From assembly GCA_903825945.1 (NCBI GenBank), contig CAIKCJ010000026.1, positions 1 through 64,000 of the forward strand: DNA of 64,000 bases, read 5' to 3'. Positions 17,817 to 27,101 of this stretch are shown here, piece after piece (within the stretch, counting starts at the first letter, position 1; each line of letters begins with the position of its first letter). Origin of the DNA: an uncultured Actinomycetes bacterium (lineage in GTDB: Bacteria > Actinomycetota > Actinomycetes > Nanopelagicales > Nanopelagicaceae). Made by a program: the position numbers and the translations under genes. The notes under the pieces were generated by a model. It did no database searches and had not been told where the DNA came from. It saw only the letters and a list, made by a program, of their open reading frames with translations.

Positions 17817-20800
17817 CTAAACGGCGTTGAAATACTTAGCTTCTGGATGATGCACGATGATCGCACTCGTCGATTGTTCTGGGTGTAGCTGGAACTCTTC
17901 GGAAAGTTCTACGCCGATGCGACCTGGCTCCAATAGTTCGCAGAGCTGCACTTGTTGTTCGATATCAGGGCAAGCTGGGTATCCAAAGGAATAACGTGAA
18001 CCCCGGTAACCCTGATCTAGGATTTCTGATAGGTCAGGTGAGTCTTCATCGCCTACATTGAGTTCTGACCGTACGCGAGCATGCCAATGCTCTGCAAGCG
18101 CCTCGGTGAGTTGGACCGAAAGCCCGTGCAACTCTAGGTACTCACGGTAATTATTTTCCGCAAAGAGTTTGGCAGTAGCTTCAGATACGGACTGACCCAT
18201 CGTTACGACATGGAACGCAACAGTGTCAATCTTTCCGCTCTCTTTTGAAGCGAAGAAATCGCTCAAACATAATCTGCGATCGCGGCGCTGACGCGGGAAA
18301 GTGAATCGGACTCGCTCTGTGTCTTCAAGAGGCCCCTCGTGATGCAGGATCACAAGATCGTTACCTTCTGAATAGCATGGGAAGTATCCATAAACCACAG
18401 CCGCATTAAGCCAACCCTGGGATTGGGCCTGGTTGAGGATTGCCCGAAGTCGTGGACGACCTTCCTCTTCGGCCATCTTCTCAAATTCACCACGAGCACC
18501 TTTGAGACCCCATTGACCCATGAAAAGTGCGCGCTCATCGAGCATACCCAAATAGTCAGCGAGTGCGATTCCTTTAACAATCCGTGAGCCATAGAAGGGT
18601 GGAGTTGGAATCTTGTTCTCGCTGGCTACATCAGAACGCAGTGTGTCTGGGACATCTGGAGCAGATTGACGAGTGGAGACGGTCTTGCGTTCGCGTAGTG
18701 GAGGTAAGGCAGCACCTTCTACCCCACGCTTTATCCCCATCATGGCATCCATCAGCTTGAGGCCTTCAAAAGCATCTTTTGCGTAACGGACCGTTCCGGG
18801 GAATGCACCAGCCAAATCTTGTTCCACGAAAGAGCGCGTGAGGGCCGCGCCGCCAAGAATCACAGGCCACTTGTCGCTGAGTCCGCGAGTGGTAAATTCC
18901 TCGAGATTCTCGCGCATTACAACTGTCGACTTCACTAGAAGCCCACTCATGCCAACAACGTCAACCTCATTCTCGGTTGCGGCTTCGATGATCTGGTTAA
19001 CGGTCTGCTTAATTCCGATATTGACCGTGGTGTAACCATTGTTCGAAAGAATGATGTCGACAAGGTTCTTTCCAATGTCGTGCACATCGCCCTTCACTGT
19101 GGCTAGCAGTATTTTGCCGCGACCTTCATTATCGCTTTTCTCCATATGGGGTTCAAGAATTGCTACTGCTTGCTTCATCACCTCTGCACTTTGGAGGACA
19201 AATGGCAGTTGCATCTCGCCTTTTCCGAAAAGCTCACCCACGACTTTCATTCCAGCAAGAAGGTGATCATTAATAATTGCTAGTGGTGCGATTGCCTGGC
19301 TAAGAGCTTCGAGCAAGTCTGCTTCAAGTCCAACTTTTTCGCCGTCAATAATTCGACGTTCCAAACGTTGCGCCAATGGCAGGGCTGCTAACTCAGCAGC
19401 TCGAGAAATCTTGGTAGAAGCAGTTTCAACTCCCTCAAAAAGTTCGAGGAACTTTGTTAATGGGTCATAGGTACACTCACCTGCTTCGTCATACTCACGA
19501 CGGTCGTAGATCAAATCAAGTGCGACTTTCAGAACCTCAGCATCAATACGAGCAATCGGTGTGATTTTTGAGGGGTGAACTATCGCAGAGTCCAAACCGG
19601 CCTTAACGGCTTCGGCTAGAAAGACAGAATTCAACACAATTCGAGCTGCTGGGTTGAGACCGAACGAGACGTTTGATACACCTAAGGTTGTCTGCACATC
19701 TGGGTACTTGCTCTTAAGAGCTGAGATTGCATTGATGGTTTCTATGCCATCCTTTCGTGTCTCCTCTTGGCCAGTGGCGATTGGAAATGTGAGCGCATCA
19801 ATGAGGATGTCACCGATCTTCATTCCCCAATTGCTGGTTAGGTCCTCAATGAGGCGGGTAGCAACTCGCAATTTCCATTCGGCGGTGCGGGCCTGACCTT
19901 CTTCATCAATGGTGAGAGCGACAACAGCAGCTCCATGCTCTTGTACCAAAGGCATTATGCGTGCGAATCGGGATTCTGGTCCGTCGCCATCTTCGTAATT
20001 CACGGAGTTAATGACGCTTCGCCCACCCAGGCATTCAAGACCTGCTTTAAGGACAGCAGGCTCTGTTGAATCGAGCACAATTGGGAGGGTTGAAGATGTA
20101 GCGAAACGAGAGGCAAGCTCACGCATATCGGAAACACCATCGCGACCTACGTAATCTACCGAGAGGTCAAGCATATGTGCGCCATCGCGAATTTGATCAC
20201 GAGCAATCTCTACGCAACTCTGCCAATCTTCTGCAAGAAGAGCATCGCGAAAGGCTCTCGAACCATTGGCGTTCGTTCGCTCTCCGATCGACATGTACGC
20301 CTTGTCTTGGCGAAATGGTACGTATTGATAGAGAGACGATGCTCCTGGTTCCTGATGAGCAGTGCGCACGCTGATTGGTTTGGCATGGAGAAGATTGACA
20401 ACTTCGCGTAAATGCTCCGGTGTTGTTCCGCAGCAACCGCCGATCAATCGCACACCATAATTCTGAGAAAAGTCAGCCAGGTACTTCGCAAGCTCTGTGC
20501 CGCCTAGTGGGTAAATGGCGCCATCGGCTCCCAAGATTGGCAAACCAGCATTGGGCATAACTGAAATAAGAGCAGTCGATCCTTGGGACAAAGCACGCAG
20601 GTGCTCACTCATCTCCGCTGGGCCTGTAGCACAATTGAGACCAATTACATCAATGCCTAGTGGTTCTAGCGCATTGAGCGCAGCACCGATCTCCGAACCC
20701 ATGAGCATTGTTCCGGTTGTCTCGACGGTAACTTGCGCAATTAAGACTATGTCACGCTCGCTCTCAGAAATAGCGACACGTGCTCCATTCACCGCCGCCT

Positions 20801-21305
20801 TTGCCTGCAATAAATCTTGCGTGGTTTCAATAAGCAGCGCATCGCAACCGCCTGCAATTAGTCCTCTCGATGCCGTTGTGTATGCATCTTTAAGAAATTG
20901 ATACGACGTATGTCCGAGTGTTGGAAGTTTGGTTCCTGGTCCCAGTGAACCCAGAACCCATCGAGGGTACGAGTCGATAGAAAATTCGTCTGCGACTTCA
21001 CGGGCTAGCTGAGCTCCGGCGAAAGCGAGTTCATAGATGCGGTCTTCGATTCCGTATTCAGCAAGATTGGCGAAGTTGGCACCAAAGGTATTTGTCTCAA
21101 TGGCATCAACGCCAACTTCCAAATACTCGCGATGAACAGATTTGACGATGTCAGGTCTGGAGACATTTAAGATCTCGTTGCAGCCTTCATGTCCCTGAAA
21201 ATCTTCCAGAGTGGGGTTGGCTGCCTGAAGCATCGTGCCCATAGCTCCGTCGGCGATAACGGTTCGTGTCGCTAGCGCTTGCCGAAGAGTCGATGAAGGC
21301 TTCAT
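17817..21305 (-). CDS. metH: Cobalamin-dependent methionine synthase
   Basis: Transfers the methyl group of 5-methyltetrahydrofolate to homocysteine. All four modules are present in 1162 residues: homocysteine domain with zinc cysteines (GLNCATG, GGCCGTTP), pterin domain, B12 domain with the cobalt-binding DVHDIG (His about residue 742), and SAM-reactivation domain (RGSRYSFGYPACPD). It follows mshC by 17 bases, so it is probably co-transcribed and no cobalamin riboswitch is possible directly upstream. Confidence 0.96.
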   Translation of the reverse strand: MKPSSTLRQALATRTVIADGAMGTMLQAANPTLEDFQGHEGCNEILNVSRPDIVKSVHREYLEVGVDAIETNTFGANFANLAEYGIEDRIYELAFAGAQLAREVADEFSIDSYPRWVLGSLGPGTKLPTLGHTSYQFLKDAYTTASRGLIAGGCDALLIETTQDLLQAKAAVNGARVAISESERDIVLIAQVTVETTGTMLMGSEIGAALNALEPLGIDVIGLNCATGPAEMSEHLRALSQGSTALISVMPNAGLPILGADGAIYPLGGTELAKYLADFSQNYGVRLIGGCCGTTPEHLREVVNLLHAKPISVRTAHQEPGASSLYQYVPFRQDKAYMSIGERTNANGSRAFRDALLAEDWQSCVEIARDQIRDGAHMLDLSVDYVGRDGVSDMRELASRFATSSTLPIVLDSTEPAVLKAGLECLGGRSVINSVNYEDGDGPESRFARIMPLVQEHGAAVVALTIDEEGQARTAEWKLRVATRLIEDLTSNWGMKIGDILIDALTFPIATGQEETRKDGIETINAISALKSKYPDVQTTLGVSNVSFGLNPAARIVLNSVFLAEAVKAGLDSAIVHPSKITPIARIDAEVLKVALDLIYDRREYDEAGECTYDPLTKFLELFEGVETASTKISRAAELAALPLAQRLERRIIDGEKVGLEADLLEALSQAIAPLAIINDHLLAGMKVVGELFGKGEMQLPFVLQSAEVMKQAVAILEPHMEKSDNEGRGKILLATVKGDVHDIGKNLVDIILSNNGYTTVNIGIKQTVNQIIEAATENEVDVVGMSGLLVKSTVVMRENLEEFTTRGLSDKWPVILGGAALTRSFVEQDLAGAFPGTVRYAKDAFEGLKLMDAMMGIKRGVEGAALPPLRERKTVSTRQSAPDVPDTLRSDVASENKIPTPPFYGSRIVKGIALADYLGMLDERALFMGQWGLKGARGEFEKMAEEEGRPRLRAILNQAQSQGWLNAAVVYGYFPCYSEGNDLVILHHEGPLEDTERVRFTFPRQRRDRRLCLSDFFASKESGKIDTVAFHVVTMGQSVSEATAKLFAENNYREYLELHGLSVQLTEALAEHWHARVRSELNVGDEDSPDLSEILDQGYRGSRYSFGYPACPDIEQQVQLCELLEPGRIGVELSEEFQLHPEQSTSAIIVHHPEAKYFNAV

Positions 21306-21322
21306 AAGGAAGCGAGTTTAGC

Positions 21323-22576
21323 CTAGAAAGCGAGCCCCATTAGGCTGTCGAGAGCTCTAGCCATCTCTCCTGTTGATCCACCGGTCTGACCACTCTCGGT
21401 GGCAAGCACCCATGTATTTAAGTGCCCAAAAGCAGCTGGCGTATTGAGGTCATCCGCAAGGGCGTCAGCGAGAGCTTGAATAACCTGTTGAGTTGGTGCA
21501 ACTTCATTTCGACCTAGGGCAGAGCGCACTCGCGAAACATCTGCAATCGCCTGATCCAAAATTGATTGGCTCCACATTCGGTCTGTTGAATAGTGGCCCT
21601 GCAAGAGTGCATAGCGAATCGCTACAGGATCAACACCAGCCTCTAAGAGTTTAAAAACAAAGACGAGGTTGCCTTTGCTCTTACTCATTTTTTCGCCATC
21701 AAGGCCGATCATTCCTGTGTGTACAAAAGCACGTGCGAATGATTGGCCGGTTGCTGCCTCAACCTGAGCCGCCGACATAAAGTGGTGCGGGAAGATCAGA
21801 TCACTACCGCCCCCTTGCATATCAATGAGAGATGCTCGACTTGAGTCACCTTTGAGGAAATTTGGACCAAGTAAATATCTCAAGCTGATGACAGCGCATT
21901 CAACATGCCATCCAGGGCGTCCAAAGCCGTGACTACTCTCCCAGCCTGGCTCATCATTTTTGTTTGCAATCCACAGAACAGCATCAAGTGGATGTTCTTT
22001 TCCTTCACGCTTTGGATCTCCGCCACGCTGCGCGAAAATATCAATAGCCTCTTCAACACTTATTGGCAATTGATCGAGGAATGGAACTACACGGAAGAAG
22101 AGATCGCCATCGAGAGAATAGACAAAGCCGTTTGACTTCATTTGGGAGATCATCTGATCAACTAAAGGCATTATCTGAGTGACAGGAACGAAATACTCTG
22201 GAGAAAAGGTCCGTAGCGCAACCATGTCACTGGAAAAGAGGTCAGTCTCTTGTTGCGCCAAAGATTTCCAGTCAACGTGATCTCGTTCTGCGCGCTCCAA
22301 TAGCGGCTCATCCACGTCGGTTATGTTTTCGACAAAGTGAACTGAAGAACCTGAGAGTCGTTGATAACGATTAATGAGGTCGAAGGTGAGATATGTGGCA
22401 GCATGACCGAGGTGAGTGGCGTCGTACGGTGTGATTCCGCAGACATACATGCGAAAGTCCTCAGAAACTTGGAATGTGACAGCCCCATTACTTGCTTTCA
22501 GAGATAACGGTCTCAAAGTGCACTCGGATAGCTGAGCAAGTGCGGGCGACGGCCACGGGTTCTCTAGGATTTCCAT
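21323..22576 (-). CDS. mshC: Cysteine:glucosaminyl-inositol ligase MshC (mycothiol)
   Basis: ATP-dependent ligation of cysteine to GlcN-Ins in mycothiol synthesis. CysS paralogue with the zinc/nucleotide motif MYVCGITPYDATHLGHA and KMSKSKG. Length 417 residues and the CGITPYDATHLGHA form point to MshC rather than cysteinyl-tRNA synthetase. A GTG at 22612 is an alternative start, but the ATG at 22576 has a -10-like TAACCT 7 bases upstream and fits the family N-terminus. Other mycothiol genes (mshA, mshB, mshD) are not in the window. Confidence 0.9.
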   Translation of the reverse strand: MEILENPWPSPALAQLSECTLRPLSLKASNGAVTFQVSEDFRMYVCGITPYDATHLGHAATYLTFDLINRYQRLSGSSVHFVENITDVDEPLLERAERDHVDWKSLAQQETDLFSSDMVALRTFSPEYFVPVTQIMPLVDQMISQMKSNGFVYSLDGDLFFRVVPFLDQLPISVEEAIDIFAQRGGDPKREGKEHPLDAVLWIANKNDEPGWESSHGFGRPGWHVECAVISLRYLLGPNFLKGDSSRASLIDMQGGGSDLIFPHHFMSAAQVEAATGQSFARAFVHTGMIGLDGEKMSKSKGNLVFVFKLLEAGVDPVAIRYALLQGHYSTDRMWSQSILDQAIADVSRVRSALGRNEVAPTQQVIQALADALADDLNTPAAFGHLNTWVLATESGQTGGSTGEMARALDSLMGLAF

Positions 22577-22583
22577 TGGAGTT

Positions 22584-22589
22584 AGGTTA
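22584..22589 (-). promoter_or_regulatory. Candidate -10 (TAACCT) of a leaderless mshC transcript
   Basis: Minus-strand TAACCT, 7 bases, then the mshC ATG. There is no ribosome site. It lies in the 74-base gap after the kinase-like gene. Confidence 0.45.
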
Positions 22590-22650
22590 GCGAGAAAAAC
22601 GTAAACATTCACCCTAAGACTGATTTACCTTTCAAGCGGCCAGATGGGCG

Positions 22651-23346
22651 CTAGTAAGGCGGGAATGGAACCGAAGGCCATTGATCTGATGGCTCTGGAA
22701 ATATTCCATACTCTAGAAGCGAGGCAATTCTTTGATCTAGCGCCGCCAGCTCCTTTGCTGTTAAAAGTTCGGCGACAACGGCCGTAGATCGAGAAGCTTG
22801 TCGCAGTATCTCGATCTCTGTTTGCGCCAGAGGCTGTCCGCTCCAATTCCATAGAACGGTTCTTAATTTGTCATCGCTATGAAAACAGACTCCGTGGTCG
22901 CAGCCATAAATTTCACCATGTGGATCAATCAAAATATGACCGAATTTACGGTCGGTGTTATTGATGATGGCATCAAAGAGCGCCATCTTGCGTAGTGCAT
23001 CAGGTGAGTCGGCAACATAGGCGAGGAGGTCTAAGTCCTCATCGACTTCTATCCACTGTTGGACTGATCCAATTCCAAATGGTCCATCACGCAAAATCGT
23101 GAATGGGACTAGTCCAAGTCCGATTTCCTGCGACAACTTGTATGCCGCAACTTCTCGAGAGGCTAAATTGCCATCGGGGAAATCCCACAGGGGTCGCTCA
23201 CCGGCGATGGGTTTATAAATGACAGGAACCTTTTCATCCCCAAGAACTGCATGAGCGAACAGCGTTGCATTTGATGCATCCACAAATCGACCCTCGACTA
23301 CCAGGTCTCCTTCTTCGATAATTTCTTGCTCGTTCGACGTACTCAT
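22651..23346 (-). CDS. SCO1664-family protein with PI3/PI4-kinase-like fold
   Basis: Uncharacterised actinobacterial family. 231 residues with apparent kinase residues: VIYKP (Lys45, nucleotide-binding type), NNTDRKFGH (catalytic loop, Asp132), and CDHG (Asp150, metal-binding, DFG-like). This matches the phosphoinositide-kinase/HipA-like arrangement, so phosphorylation of a protein, lipid or small molecule is likely but the substrate is unknown. Its ATG directly abuts the DUF3090 stop codon, and mshC follows downstream. Confidence 0.82.
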   Translation of the reverse strand: MSTSNEQEIIEEGDLVVEGRFVDASNATLFAHAVLGDEKVPVIYKPIAGERPLWDFPDGNLASREVAAYKLSQEIGLGLVPFTILRDGPFGIGSVQQWIEVDEDLDLLAYVADSPDALRKMALFDAIINNTDRKFGHILIDPHGEIYGCDHGVCFHSDDKLRTVLWNWSGQPLAQTEIEILRQASRSTAVVAELLTAKELAALDQRIASLLEYGIFPEPSDQWPSVPFPPY

Positions 23347-23910
23347 TTAACGACGATATCCGTTTGCTCTTGGACAGAGATGTCCTTGCGGATCGATTGG
23401 AAGACCACAAAATGGGCACTGGATACGGCCTGCAGAGACGATGGCGTTGGCCAATTCGCAAAATCCGCGTGCTTGATTGATGCGAAGTGAAATCGAGAGT
23501 AAATCAGGAGCATCTTCTAAGAAAGTAGCTTCGTCATCGTCGAGCAGTTCTACAAGCGACTCATCGCCTATCGACTGTGCCTCAATGAGTATTCGCTGCT
23601 CATCTTGAATCCAACTGATTCCTATAACACCGACGCGAAAATCCTCTTCGATCGGAAATGTCAGCGTCGACGAGCTTTTCTGTGGTGGCAAGCCCAGCTC
23701 ATCGAGTGAGGCTAAATGGTTGCGACGCAACTCCTTGATCATCTCTTGAATTCGCAAGACCAGGGCCATCACTTGAGACTTCTCAACGCTCACGCAATTT
23801 TCGCCATGATCAGACTTTACTTGTAGGAAAAATGTTCGTTCTCCAGGAACTCCCACTGTGCCAACAATGAACTGTGAGACGTTGTTGTGCCTATAAACAA
23901 TTCTGCTCAT
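23347..23910 (-). CDS. DUF3090 family protein with C-terminal zinc ribbon
   Basis: Conserved actinobacterial protein of unknown function, 187 residues. Starts with RIVYRHNNVSQFIVGTVG and ends with a likely zinc site (CPFCGLP, then LCP) followed by RANGYRR. It overlaps the phosphatase gene by 4 bases and abuts the kinase-like gene, so the three are translated together. Confidence 0.85.
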   Translation of the reverse strand: MSRIVYRHNNVSQFIVGTVGVPGERTFFLQVKSDHGENCVSVEKSQVMALVLRIQEMIKELRRNHLASLDELGLPPQKSSSTLTFPIEEDFRVGVIGISWIQDEQRILIEAQSIGDESLVELLDDDEATFLEDAPDLLSISLRINQARGFCELANAIVSAGRIQCPFCGLPIDPQGHLCPRANGYRR

Positions 23911-24608
23911 ACTCGACCAGCCCCTCCGCCAAGTGAATGGATATCACGTTGATTGCTCTTAGGAGATTTAGCAGATTTAGGAGATTTAGGAGATTCTGAG
24001 TGTCTCTGCAAGTGCTCAACGTTATTGAGAGAAATGAGGTGAGATGGAGAGTACGAGATGGTTGTCAACGAGGCAGGATCGATTGCAATTCTCTGAAAGT
24101 TATCTAGTGGCAAACCCAGGTGGTAGGCAACGATCGACTTGATCACATCTCCGTGAGAAACAACTAAAATTCTCGACTTCCCCTTGGCCATCTCAAGCAC
24201 GGCTTGGTTTGCGCGCAGCGACATTTCGGCAAAACTTTCACCAGACGGAAAACGTACGGTGCTAGGTCTACTTTGAATATCTGCCCATAGAGGCATTTTG
24301 GAGAGCTTAGAGAGTGGCTTGCCTGACCATGTCCCATAATCCATTTCCAGGATCTCTTTGGATGCCACGGGGCGTGCACCTGTGGTTTTGAGAAGAGGCG
24401 CAATTGTTTGCTTGCAACGCTTGAGATCGGATACATAAATAGCATCAAATTTTCCTTGAGCTAGTACCTGAGCCACTTGCTGAGCCTCGGCCTCACCTCG
24501 AGGCGAAAGTCCTACTGTGTTATCTCGACCTGCCAGAACTCCTTTTAGATTGGCTGTTGAGTGGGCGTGACGTAGCAAAACAATCTCGCACTTCTTCGGG
24601 GTGGCCAT
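23907..24608 (-). CDS. Histidine phosphatase, MSMEG_4193 family
   Basis: Phosphoglycerate-mutase-like phosphatase. The catalytic histidine motif is LLRHAHSTAN, the second histidine is in VVSHGDVIKS, and the acid residue is in the ILEMDYGTW region. 233 residues, the last ~25 being a low-complexity, basic SPK/SAK repeat tail. First gene of the trio with DUF3090 and the kinase-like protein. A -10-like box lies 6 bases before the ATG. Substrate unknown; phosphomutase activity is also possible. Confidence 0.85.
   Translation of the reverse strand: MATPKKCEIVLLRHAHSTANLKGVLAGRDNTVGLSPRGEAEAQQVAQVLAQGKFDAIYVSDLKRCKQTIAPLLKTTGARPVASKEILEMDYGTWSGKPLSKLSKMPLWADIQSRPSTVRFPSGESFAEMSLRANQAVLEMAKGKSRILVVSHGDVIKSIVAYHLGLPLDNFQRIAIDPASLTTISYSPSHLISLNNVEHLQRHSESPKSPKSAKSPKSNQRDIHSLGGGAGRV
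23961..23996 (-). repeat. 9-base tandem repeat, four copies, in the phosphatase tail
   Basis: Plus-strand unit AGGAGATTT with single-base variants, four consecutive copies, in frame and encoding Ser-Pro-Lys / Ser-Ala-Lys. Confidence 0.88.
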
Positions 24609-24612
24609 GACA

Positions 24613-24628
24613 CAAGGTTACAAGGTTA
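24613..24628 (-). promoter_or_regulatory. Tandem 8-base repeat holding the phosphatase -10 box
   Basis: CAAGGTTA occurs twice in a row. On the minus strand this reads TAACCTTG twice; the proximal TAACCT (24615-24620) ends 6 bases before the ATG at 24608, giving a leaderless promoter with a duplicated -10-like box. Confidence 0.45.
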
Positions 24629-24660
24629 GGAAGGTGCATGTGTTTGAACCCGGGTCTTGC

Positions 24661-24666
24661 TAAGTT
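24661..24666 (+). promoter_or_regulatory. Candidate -10 (TAAGTT) of a leaderless transcript
   Basis: TAAGTT, 6 bases, then the ATG at 24673. No ribosome site. It lies in the 64-base divergent gap with the phosphatase operon. Confidence 0.45.
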
Positions 24667-24672
24667 CGCTCC

Positions 24673-25626
24673 ATGGAAAAGCGAACTCTGGGCAACAGCG
24701 GTCTAGGCGTAAGCCGGATCGGTCTGGGCACCATGACCTGGGGTCGCGATACCGATGAACACGAGGCTGCCGACCAACTCCGTGGTTACCTCGATGCTGG
24801 TGGCTCATTTATCGATACAGCCGCAATTTATGGAGATGGTGATAGTGAGCGCGTAATTGCAGGCTTCTTGGGCTCGTTAGTGCCTCGAAGTGAACTCACT
24901 ATTGCGACTAAGGCTGGCCTCTCTCATCCCGGTGGTGTGCGCACAATCAACAATTCGCGTGGATCTCTCATTGCAGACCTGGATGCCTCGTTGAGTCGCT
25001 TAGGTACTAGTTATGTCGATCTCTGGCAGATCCATGCCTGGGATGAAAACATTCCGTTGGAAGAGACGCTCAGTGCGTTGGATTACGCCGTCAACAGTGG
25101 CCGAGCTCGCTATGTCGGAGTATCGAATTTCAACGGGTGGCAACTAGCTCGAAGCGCAACTATGCAGAATCCGATATTTGGAAAGAGCGCAATCACGAGT
25201 ATTCAATCTGAATACTCACTCCTCAATCGTTCCATCGAGCGAGATGTGCTTCCCGCCGCAGATGCCACTGGTGTAGGTGTGATGGCATGGTCACCGCTCG
25301 GCCGCGGAGTTCTTAGTGGAAAATATCGTTCAGGTTTGCCATCGGATTCACGAGGCGCTAGTCCTCATTACTCCAGTTTCATCGCACCATATCTAGATCA
25401 ACGTGCGCGCACGATTGTGGATGCAACCATGGTTGCAGCCCAAGGCTTGGGTTACTCTCCTATCGAAGTTTCACTTGCATGGGTGCGTGATACTCCCGGC
25501 ATAGCAAGTGCGATAGTCGGAGCACGTACAGGCGCCCAGCTTCGAGGAGTTCTTACTGTTGAAGAGATCGCTCTTCCCGCGCAAGTACGTCAAGCTTTAG
25601 ATGATATTTCTGCAAATTCAATCTAG
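24673..25626 (+). CDS. Aldo/keto reductase
   Basis: NADPH-dependent carbonyl reductase of the (beta/alpha)8 type, 317 residues. The catalytic tetrad is visible: Asp and Tyr in FIDTAAIYGDG, Lys in ATKAGL, His in WQIHAWD; the cofactor region is at the C-terminus (IVGARTGAQL). Closest in look to the YajO/Tas-like general reductases; substrate unknown. Monocistronic, converging with the M20 peptidase. Confidence 0.9.
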   Translation: MEKRTLGNSGLGVSRIGLGTMTWGRDTDEHEAADQLRGYLDAGGSFIDTAAIYGDGDSERVIAGFLGSLVPRSELTIATKAGLSHPGGVRTINNSRGSLIADLDASLSRLGTSYVDLWQIHAWDENIPLEETLSALDYAVNSGRARYVGVSNFNGWQLARSATMQNPIFGKSAITSIQSEYSLLNRSIERDVLPAADATGVGVMAWSPLGRGVLSGKYRSGLPSDSRGASPHYSSFIAPYLDQRARTIVDATMVAAQGLGYSPIEVSLAWVRDTPGIASAIVGARTGAQLRGVLTVEEIALPAQVRQALDDISANSI

Positions 25627-25637
25627 GCAAATATCAG

Positions 25638-25653
25638 TTAACTTTTCAGTTAA
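25638..25653. terminator. Weak hairpin between convergent genes
   Basis: TTAACT-TTTC-AGTTAA is a perfect 6-bp AT-rich stem with a 4-base loop in the 41-base gap between the aldo/keto reductase and M20 genes. Too weak in GC to be confident. Confidence 0.3.
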
Positions 25654-25667
25654 AGCGATTAATCAGA

Positions 25668-26981
25668 TTAGCAATTTTCCAAGAAGCGAATCAGTACACG
25701 CACTCCGAACTTAAGGCCCTCAACTGGAACTCTTTCATCAACACCGTGGAAGAGGGCGAAAAAGTCTAAGTCTGCAGGTAGTAAGAGTGGCGAGAACCCG
25801 TATCCAACAATCCCAAGATCGGCAAGCGCCTTGTTATCGGTTCCACCACTCATGAGATATGGAACTGGAATGCCGTCAGGATCCTCAGCGATAAGTGCTG
25901 CGCTCATTGCCTCTACCAATGGACCCGCAAAATCTACTTCAAGGGCCTTATCGCGTACCAGCATTTCGACAGTTGCATCCGTCACCACTAGTTCTTTAAT
26001 TGTTGATTCGAGCTCGGCTTCATAGCCAGGCAAGAAACGACCATCGACGACAGCTGTGGCATGTTGCGGTATGACATTTGCTTTATAACCAGCGTTGAGC
26101 ATCGTCGGGTTGGCAGTATTGGTAACAGTGGCACCAATCATCTTCGAGGCACCGCCAATATGCTTGAGAAGGTCAGATGCTCTGGCAGGATCGTAAACAT
26201 CACCGGTGAGCTCTGCAATTTTTCCAAAAAGTTTCTTGTTGGTTGCAGTTTCGCGTTCAGGCCATACGTAAGATCCGATCCGACTAATTACTCGTGACAA
26301 CTTCGTGACTGCATTATTGGGATTGGCAAATGAACCATGACCAGCAGTTCCAGATGCAGTTAATTGCATCCACTGAATTCCTTTTTCGGCAGTCTCGATA
26401 ACGTAGAGTCGATGTCCGCCTGTGATGGTGATCGAAAATCCTCCGACCTCCGAGATCGCTTCGCTGTAACCTTCAAAAATATCCGGGCGATTATCAACCA
26501 TCCAGTGCGAACCAAATTCGCTGCCTGCTTCCTCATCTGCGAAGAAAACGAGAAGAATGTTGCGAGGTGGCACATAGCCAGTTCGAGCCCATGAGCGAAT
26601 GATTGCCAGATACATGGCATCACCATCTTTCATATCAACCGCGCCACGACCCCAGATATAGCCATCTTTGAGAAGGCCAGAGAAAGGATCAACACTCCAG
26701 TCCTTCGCATCTGCTGGAACAACATCTAGGTGACCATGGACAACAAGGCCAGGTCGTGTTTGATCTTTGCCAGGGATGCGTGCGACTACGTTGACGCGAT
26801 TTGGGCCGGTTTCAATGAGTTCCGATTCGATGCCCACTTCCTTGAGCTTCTCGGCAACATAAGCAGCCATAGCACGCTCATCGCCCTTGCCCTCCCCATA
26901 GTTCACGCTAGGGATGCGGATCATTTCCTGGAGAAGTTGGATGCAATCGTTCTCGACGGTGGTGATTTCATTGAGTTCCAT
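25668..26981 (-). CDS. M20-family metallopeptidase (dipeptidase/deacylase)
   Basis: Di-zinc hydrolase of the ArgE/DapE/CPG2 superfamily, 437 residues. Metal and catalytic motifs: VHGHLDVVPA, GRGAVDMKDG, FFADEEAGSE, and MSGGTDNKAL near the end. The insert between is the dimerisation domain. An upstream GTG at 26999 exists; AGGA 7 bases before the ATG at 26981 favours the shorter start. Could be a peptidase or an amino-acid deacylase; the substrate is not evident. Confidence 0.88.
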   Translation of the reverse strand: MELNEITTVENDCIQLLQEMIRIPSVNYGEGKGDERAMAAYVAEKLKEVGIESELIETGPNRVNVVARIPGKDQTRPGLVVHGHLDVVPADAKDWSVDPFSGLLKDGYIWGRGAVDMKDGDAMYLAIIRSWARTGYVPPRNILLVFFADEEAGSEFGSHWMVDNRPDIFEGYSEAISEVGGFSITITGGHRLYVIETAEKGIQWMQLTASGTAGHGSFANPNNAVTKLSRVISRIGSYVWPERETATNKKLFGKIAELTGDVYDPARASDLLKHIGGASKMIGATVTNTANPTMLNAGYKANVIPQHATAVVDGRFLPGYEAELESTIKELVVTDATVEMLVRDKALEVDFAGPLVEAMSAALIAEDPDGIPVPYLMSGGTDNKALADLGIVGYGFSPLLLPADLDFFALFHGVDERVPVEGLKFGVRVLIRFLENC

Positions 26982-27101
26982 AGTCGTATCCTGCCTCACG
27001 ATGGACTCCCCTGCCTGAAGTTGGGACGAAATCTTTTCCGCGAACCTTTGCTATCCTTACGCCTTGCCCGTATTGGTGCTCTTAAGCGCCAGTGTGAGTA
27101 T

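Noticed and set aside
21306-21322. Cobalamin or SAM riboswitch upstream of metH
   Set aside because: Only 17 bases separate it from mshC; the metK gap is 4 bases. No room for an aptamer.
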